Shown here: one piece after another, positions 5,641 through 9,481 of the stretch
Layout: each line of letters starts with the position of its first letter
How positions within the stretch are numbered: position 1 is the first letter of the stretch
Assembly: GCA_021774355.1 (NCBI GenBank)
Contig: JAJFJE010000030.1
Location: 1-9,481 of the forward strand
Direction of reading: 5' to 3'
Origin: Alphaproteobacteria bacterium
GTDB lineage: Bacteria; Pseudomonadota; Alphaproteobacteria; Zavarziniales; Zavarziniaceae
Length of the DNA stretch: 9,481 nt
The notes under the pieces: model-generated
Told to the model about the DNA's origin: nothing
What the model saw: only the letters and a program-made list of their open reading frames with translations
Databases searched by the model: none
Position numbers and translations under genes: made by a program

Positions 5641-6242
5641 TGCACCTGTCCGGCCGCCTGGTCGTGGCCAGCCACAATCCCGGCAAGGTCGGGGAGATCG
5701 CCGCCCTGCTGGCGCCCTTCGCGGTCGAGCCGGTTTCGGCCGCCACCCTGGGCCTGGCCGAGCCCGCGGAGACCGGATCGAGCTTTGCCGAGAACGCCGC
5801 CCTGAAGGCCCGCACGGCGGCGGCGGCGAGCGGGCTGCCCGCCCTGGCCGATGACAGCGGCCTGTCGGTCGCGGCCCTGGACGGGGCGCCGGGGATCTAT
5901 TCGGCCCGCTGGGCGGGGCCGGGCAAGGACTTCAACCACGCCATGGCCCGGGTCGAGGAGGCCCTGCAAGGCCACGGCGCCGTCACCCCCGACAAGCGGC
6001 GGGCCTGGTTCACCTGCGCCCTGGCCCTGGCCTGGCCGGACGGCACCCTCCGGGGCTGGACCGGCGAGGTTCACGGCCACCTGGTCTGGCCGCCCCGGGG
6101 CAGCCAGGGCTTCGGCTATGATCCGGTATTTCTGGCCGACGGCCAAAGCCTGACCTTCGGCGAGATGGCGCCCGCCGCCAAACACGGCATGAGCCATCGG
6201 GCCCGTGCTTTCGCGCAGCTCGTTGCCGACCTTGCCCGCTGA
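5640..6242 (+). CDS. rdgB: XTP/dITP diphosphatase (HAM1/RdgB family)
   Basis: The 200-residue enzyme hydrolyses non-canonical purine nucleoside triphosphates (ITP, dITP, XTP) to monophosphate and pyrophosphate, keeping them out of nucleic acids. Signature motifs are in order: SHNPGK (11-16) for triphosphate binding, SSFAENAALKA (47-57), ADDSGL (70-75) with the catalytic Asp72, YSARWAG (87-93), the GFGYDPVF block, and the C-terminal KHGMSHRARA base-recognition segment. The length is normal. The ATG overlaps the rph stop in a TGATG junction, suggesting translational coupling, and the 3' end overlaps the likely start of hemW by 38 nt. Confidence 0.96.
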   Translation: MHLSGRLVVASHNPGKVGEIAALLAPFAVEPVSAATLGLAEPAETGSSFAENAALKARTAAAASGLPALADDSGLSVAALDGAPGIYSARWAGPGKDFNHAMARVEEALQGHGAVTPDKRRAWFTCALALAWPDGTLRGWTGEVHGHLVWPPRGSQGFGYDPVFLADGQSLTFGEMAPAAKHGMSHRARAFAQLVADLAR

Positions 6243-7413
6243 GGCGCCGCAGCCCGGTGCGGACGGCGCCGTCGCGCTCTATGTTCATTGGCCGTTCTGC
6301 CGTTCCAAATGCCCCTATTGCGATTTCAACAGCCATGTCCGCGGGGCTGTCGACGACGGCCTGTGGGCCGCGGCCCTGACCCGCGAGATCGCCCGCAGCG
6401 CCGCGCTGGTGCCCGGCCGGGCGCTGACCTCGATCTTTTTCGGCGGCGGCACGCCGTCCCTGATGGCGCCGGCGACGGTCGAGCGGGTGATCGCCATGGC
6501 GACGGAGCTGTGGCAGCCGGCGGCCGATCTGGAAATCACCCTGGAAGCCAATCCGACCAGCGTCGAGGCGGGCCGGCTGGCCGCCTTTGCCCGGGCCGGG
6601 GTCAACCGGGTCAGCCTGGGGGTCCAGGCCCTGGACGACGACGCGCTGCATTTTCTGGGCCGCGGCCATTCCGCGGCCGAGGCCATAGCGGCCGTGGCGC
6701 TGGCCCGGTCGATCTTTCCGCGCCTGTCCTTCGACCTGATCTATGGCCGTCCCGGCCAGTCGCTGGCGGCCTGGTCGGACGAACTGGCCCGGGCCCTCGA
6801 CCTGGCCGCCGACCATCTGTCGGTCTATCAGCTGACCATCGAGGAGGGCACGGCCTTTCATGCGGCGGTCCGCCGCGGCGACTGGCAGATGCCCGACGAC
6901 GACCTGCAGGCGAGCCTCTACGAGACCACTGCGGCGCGGCTGGAAGCCGCCGGCTTGGCCGCCTACGAGATCTCCAACCATGCCCGCCCGGGGGCCGAGG
7001 CCCGCCACAACCTGACCTATTGGCGCTATGGCGACTATGTCGGGGTCGGCCCGGGCGCCCATGGCCGGCTGACCCTCGGCGATGGCCGGGCCCTGGCCAC
7101 CGCCGCCTACCGCAAGCCCGAGACCTGGCTGGCCGCGGTCGGCGCCACGGGCGACGGCACGGAACTGTCGACGGCACTATCGGCGACGGAACGGGCCGGC
7201 GAGGCGATGATGATGGGCTTGCGCCTGGCCGAGGGCCTGTCCCTGCGCCGCCTGGAGCAGGTCGGCGGCGCCGCGCTTGAGGCGCTGGTCGACCGCCCGG
7301 CGCTCGACCGGCTGGTTGCAGGCGGCTTCCTGGTCCGCCACGCCGACCGCCTGCAGGCCACCACGCGCGGCCGCGCGGTGCTCAATGCCGTACTCGCCCG
7401 CCTGCTGCCATGA
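6205..7413 (+). CDS. hemW: HemW, radical SAM heme chaperone
   Basis: The 402-residue protein is HemW, a radical SAM family member that binds heme and delivers it to target proteins. It is often annotated as an oxygen-independent coproporphyrinogen III oxidase. The radical SAM cluster motif is Cys32-x3-Cys36-x2-Cys39 within YVHWPFCRSKCPYCDFNSH (26-44). The extra cysteine that HemN has after this motif is replaced by Phe41, which favours HemW. Further blocks are FFGGGTPSLM, LEANPTSVE and GVNRVSLGVQ, and the late segment ARHNLTYWRYGDYVGVGPGA. The start is uncertain: GTG at 6205 gives 402 residues and overlaps rdgB, while TTG at 6223 or 6232 would shorten it by 6 or 9 residues. None has a strong ribosome site, so coupling to rdgB translation is likely. 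Confidence 0.94.
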   Translation: MLSRSSLPTLPAEAPQPGADGAVALYVHWPFCRSKCPYCDFNSHVRGAVDDGLWAAALTREIARSAALVPGRALTSIFFGGGTPSLMAPATVERVIAMATELWQPAADLEITLEANPTSVEAGRLAAFARAGVNRVSLGVQALDDDALHFLGRGHSAAEAIAAVALARSIFPRLSFDLIYGRPGQSLAAWSDELARALDLAADHLSVYQLTIEEGTAFHAAVRRGDWQMPDDDLQASLYETTAARLEAAGLAAYEISNHARPGAEARHNLTYWRYGDYVGVGPGAHGRLTLGDGRALATAAYRKPETWLAAVGATGDGTELSTALSATERAGEAMMMGLRLAEGLSLRRLEQVGGAALEALVDRPALDRLVAGGFLVRHADRLQATTRGRAVLNAVLARLLP

Positions 7414-7415
7414 CC

Positions 7416-8627
7416 TCAGAAGGCCGGGCCGCCAAAGCCTCCGGGCGCCCGCTGGATGACAACGGCGCCGCCGGCCTGGACCTCGAGGATCGCCAGGCCG
7501 TGCTGCGGCACGCCCCGGCGGTCGAAGCGGAACAGGCCGTCCACGCCCATGAAGCCATTCGGGTCGCCGAGGGTGCGGTCGGCCGTGAAGAAGCCGTTAG
7601 GCTGGCGGGCCAGGGCCACCGCCAGGGTCATGGCATCATAGGCCTGGGCGGCGATCCGCGGCGGCCTTGTGCCATAGGTATCCTGGAAGCGCGCGGCAAA
7701 GCGCTCGAAGCGGCCCGGCTCCGGGCCGGCGAACCAGCCGCCAATGGTCATGGGGTCCCGTCCAAGGGCCGACCCGGTCCATTGATCGGTGCCCAGCAGC
7801 CGGATCGCCGAGGGCTGGAACCCCGCATTGGCCAGGATCGCGCCGATCTGGCGCAGGGTGGCCCCGCCCTCCGGCACCAGCAGGGTGTCGATCGGCGGGC
7901 GGCCGTCCGGCCCGGGGGCCACCAGGCTGCGCAGCTCGTTTGCCGAAACCGTGCCGCCCCGGCCATAGCGGACCGAGCCGACGACCAGGCCGCCGGAGCC
8001 GGCGACGGCCGCGTGGAACGAGCGGTCGACCAGATCGCCGTAGGACCCGACCGGGAGCAATGCGCCGAACCGGCGCAGGCCGTTGCGGGCGGCGTAGGTG
8101 ACAATCGCCTCGATCTGTTCCTCCGGGGTAAAGCCCATCAGATAGACCCCGCCGCCACCCGCCGAACGATCGGTGGAAAAGCCGAGCAGCTTCAGCCCTG
8201 CGCTCCGGGCGGTCAGGCCGGCGGCGCGGACCGGGCCGGCCCCCAAGGGGCCGATAACGATGTTGGCGCCGGCCGATATGGCGTTCTGGACCGCGCCGCT
8301 GGCGGTCACCGCCGAGTTGCCGGCGTCCCGCGGCAGCAGTTCCACATCGGTGGCGTTGAGATCGAACAGGGCCAGTTCGGCCGCATCGCGCAGGGCCCGG
8401 CCGGTATCCGCGGCCTGGCCGTTCAAGGGCACCACCACCGCAACCTTCACCGACAGCGACTGCGGCGCCGGAATGAACGGTCCCGCCGGCGGCAGACCGG
8501 GGCTACGATTGGCCTGCATGCAGGCCGTCAGCGCGAAGGCCAGCAACGGGGCCAGAAAAGCGAGACGCCATGGGCGGTAAACAGACCGGCAGCGGGCCGG
8601 CGGTGACACAGCCAATCGGACATCCAC
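7416..8627 (-). CDS. LpoA/YraM-like lipoprotein, penicillin-binding protein activator family
   Basis: The 403-residue protein begins with a lipoprotein signal: basic RPWR, a hydrophobic AFLAPLLAFA segment, and the lipobox LTAC with Cys36 as lipid-anchor residue. The rest has the fold pattern of type 1 periplasmic binding proteins (Leu/Ile/Val-binding-like): VAVVVPLNGQAADTGRALRDAAELAL opens it, followed by IVIGPLGAGPVRAA and LGFSTDRS. Relatives next to rsmI are annotated as penicillin-binding protein activators (LpoA family), thought to stimulate peptidoglycan synthesis from the outer membrane; the role here is by family and context. I chose GTG at 8627 because AGGAG lies 9 nt upstream (8637-8641 on the plus strand). 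In-frame TTG 8615 and GTG 8609 are alternatives. The 5' end overlaps rsmI, and the stop lies 2 nt from that of hemW. Confidence 0.85.
   Translation of the reverse strand: MDVRLAVSPPARCRSVYRPWRLAFLAPLLAFALTACMQANRSPGLPPAGPFIPAPQSLSVKVAVVVPLNGQAADTGRALRDAAELALFDLNATDVELLPRDAGNSAVTASGAVQNAISAGANIVIGPLGAGPVRAAGLTARSAGLKLLGFSTDRSAGGGGVYLMGFTPEEQIEAIVTYAARNGLRRFGALLPVGSYGDLVDRSFHAAVAGSGGLVVGSVRYGRGGTVSANELRSLVAPGPDGRPPIDTLLVPEGGATLRQIGAILANAGFQPSAIRLLGTDQWTGSALGRDPMTIGGWFAGPEPGRFERFAARFQDTYGTRPPRIAAQAYDAMTLAVALARQPNGFFTADRTLGDPNGFMGVDGLFRFDRRGVPQHGLAILEVQAGGAVVIQRAPGGFGGPAF
8511..8526. repeat. 16-bp perfect palindrome
   Basis: GGCCTGCATGCAGGCC is its own reverse complement. It falls on the lipobox Cys/Met codons of the minus-strand lipoprotein gene and 44 bp upstream of the rsmI ATG, where a regulator or structure acting on rsmI could sit. 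A 16-bp perfect palindrome is not very rare by chance in 9.5 kb of GC-rich sequence, so a function is only possible. Confidence 0.3.
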
Positions 8628-9481
8628 CGGGGCGTTCTCCTGGTCAGCGAGGCGCCAGCGGCGCCGATGATCGTGGCCGCCAAGGTACCGGCCGGCCTCG
8701 CCCAAGTAAACCGGCGCCCGGCCTGTACCTGGTCGCCACCCCGATCGGCAATGCGCGGGACATTACCCTGCGCGCCCTCGACGTGCTGGGCGGCGCCGAC
8801 CTGATTGCCTGCGAAGACACGCGGGTGACCGGCAAGCTGATGCAGATCTACGGCATCGACACGCCGCTCATCCCCTATCACGAGCATAATGCAGCCCGGC
8901 AGCGGCCCCAGCTGCTCGACCGGCTGGCCGGCGGCGGCGTCGTTGCCCTGGTCTCCGATGCCGGCACGCCCCTGATTTCCGACCCCGGATACCGCCTGGT
9001 CGGCGCGGCGGTCGGCGCCGGCCACATGGTGACCAGCCTGCCCGGGGCCTCCGCCGTGCTGGCCGCCCTGACCCTGGCGGCCCTGCCCACCGACCGCTTC
9101 TGCTTCGCCGGCTTTTTGCCGCCCAAGAGTGCGGGGCGGCAGACCGCCTTGGCCACCCTGGCGGCCGTGCCGGCAACCCTGGTGTTCCTCGAATCGGCCC
9201 GCCGCCTGGCCGCGATGCTGGCCGATGCGGCGGCCGTGCTGGGCGACCGGCCGGCCGCCGTGGCCCGCGAACTGACCAAGCTGTTCGAGGAGGTCCGTCG
9301 CCAGCCCTTGACCGCCTTGGCCGACCACTATGCCGCCGCCGGGCCGCCGAAGGGCGAGGTCGTGGTGGTGATCGGCCCGCCATCTGCCGCCGCTGCCGAT
9401 CCGGCCCGCCTGGACCAGGCCCTGGCCGCCGAACTTGCCCATGCCTCGCCGGCCCAGGCGGCCGCGACCATCGCCGCCGCC
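8570..9481 (+). CDS. rsmI: RsmI, 16S rRNA (cytidine-2'-O)-methyltransferase (partial, 3' end missing)
   Basis: This frame runs open to the window edge and codes for at least 304 residues of RsmI, a tetrapyrrole-methylase-fold enzyme that 2'-O-methylates C1402 of 16S rRNA with SAM. Clear motifs are LYLVATPIGNARDITLRAL (52-70), DLIACEDTR (77-85), YHEHN (103-107), LVSDAGTPLISDPGYRLV (127-144) and the PGASAVLAAL block after it. The core starts at residue 52. The first 51 residues are a Gly/Pro/Arg/Gln-rich, probably disordered extension. In this frame only ATG 8570 and GTG 8603 are standard starts before the core; both have poor ribosome sites, and I prefer the ATG. Both overlap the divergent lipoprotein gene. 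In related genomes yraN and gshB usually follow, but that would be beyond this window. Confidence 0.93.
   Translation, partial: MGGKQTGSGPAVTQPIGHPPGRSPGQRGASGADDRGRQGTGRPRPSKPAPGLYLVATPIGNARDITLRALDVLGGADLIACEDTRVTGKLMQIYGIDTPLIPYHEHNAARQRPQLLDRLAGGGVVALVSDAGTPLISDPGYRLVGAAVGAGHMVTSLPGASAVLAALTLAALPTDRFCFAGFLPPKSAGRQTALATLAAVPATLVFLESARRLAAMLADAAAVLGDRPAAVARELTKLFEEVRRQPLTALADHYAAAGPPKGEVVVVIGPPSAAAADPARLDQALAAELAHASPAQAAATIAAA

Noticed and set aside
6205..7413. HemN, oxygen-independent coproporphyrinogen III oxidase
   Set aside because: The CxxxCxxC motif is followed by Asp-Phe without the extra cysteine of HemN, the protein is shorter than HemN, and the rph-rdgB context is typical of HemW.
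7410..8606. Open frame of 398 codons on the plus strand
   Set aside because: It is antisense to the lipoprotein gene, whose signal peptide, lipobox and binding-protein pattern are clear.

Overview
The window is GC-rich, with third codon positions mostly G or C, and looks like chromosome of an alphaproteobacterium, probably Rhodospirillales-like. Two things point there. One is an Irr-type iron regulator, a Fur subfamily typical of Alphaproteobacteria. The other is the gene order rph-rdgB-hemW / LpoA-like lipoprotein / rsmI, which I recall as common in that class. I see no mobile element, CRISPR array, tRNA or rRNA gene.

Left part (1-2173): the tail of an unidentified gene ends at 75 and is followed by a clear hairpin terminator. 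Next comes a 465-residue flavin oxidoreductase of the nitronate monooxygenase family with a cysteine-bearing C-terminal extension. The Irr regulator gene follows 25 nt later, so the two are probably co-transcribed.

Middle part (2174-4835): an AT-rich intergenic stretch carries a 34-bp inverted repeat, a close match to the Irr target (ICE box) and a good sigma70-type promoter, in that order. Downstream lie a rubrerythrin without its rubredoxin domain, a very strong GC hairpin, a GlpC/heterodisulfide-reductase-like iron-sulfur protein, and a DUF3501 protein of unknown function. My reading is an Irr-controlled iron/peroxide-stress module: rubrerythrin would reduce peroxide at a di-iron site, and the iron-sulfur protein would be a candidate electron carrier in place of the missing rubredoxin. 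This is the most interesting part of the window, and the link between the three proteins is inference.

Right part (4915-9481): a tight housekeeping operon of RNase PH, XTP/dITP diphosphatase and the heme chaperone HemW, with 1-nt and about 38-nt overlaps. It converges, with a 2-nt gap, on an LpoA-like lipoprotein gene on the minus strand. That gene diverges from rsmI (16S rRNA 2'-O-methyltransferase, cut by the window edge). The 5' coding ends of these two genes overlap for every standard start codon I could find, so each promoter should lie inside the other gene.
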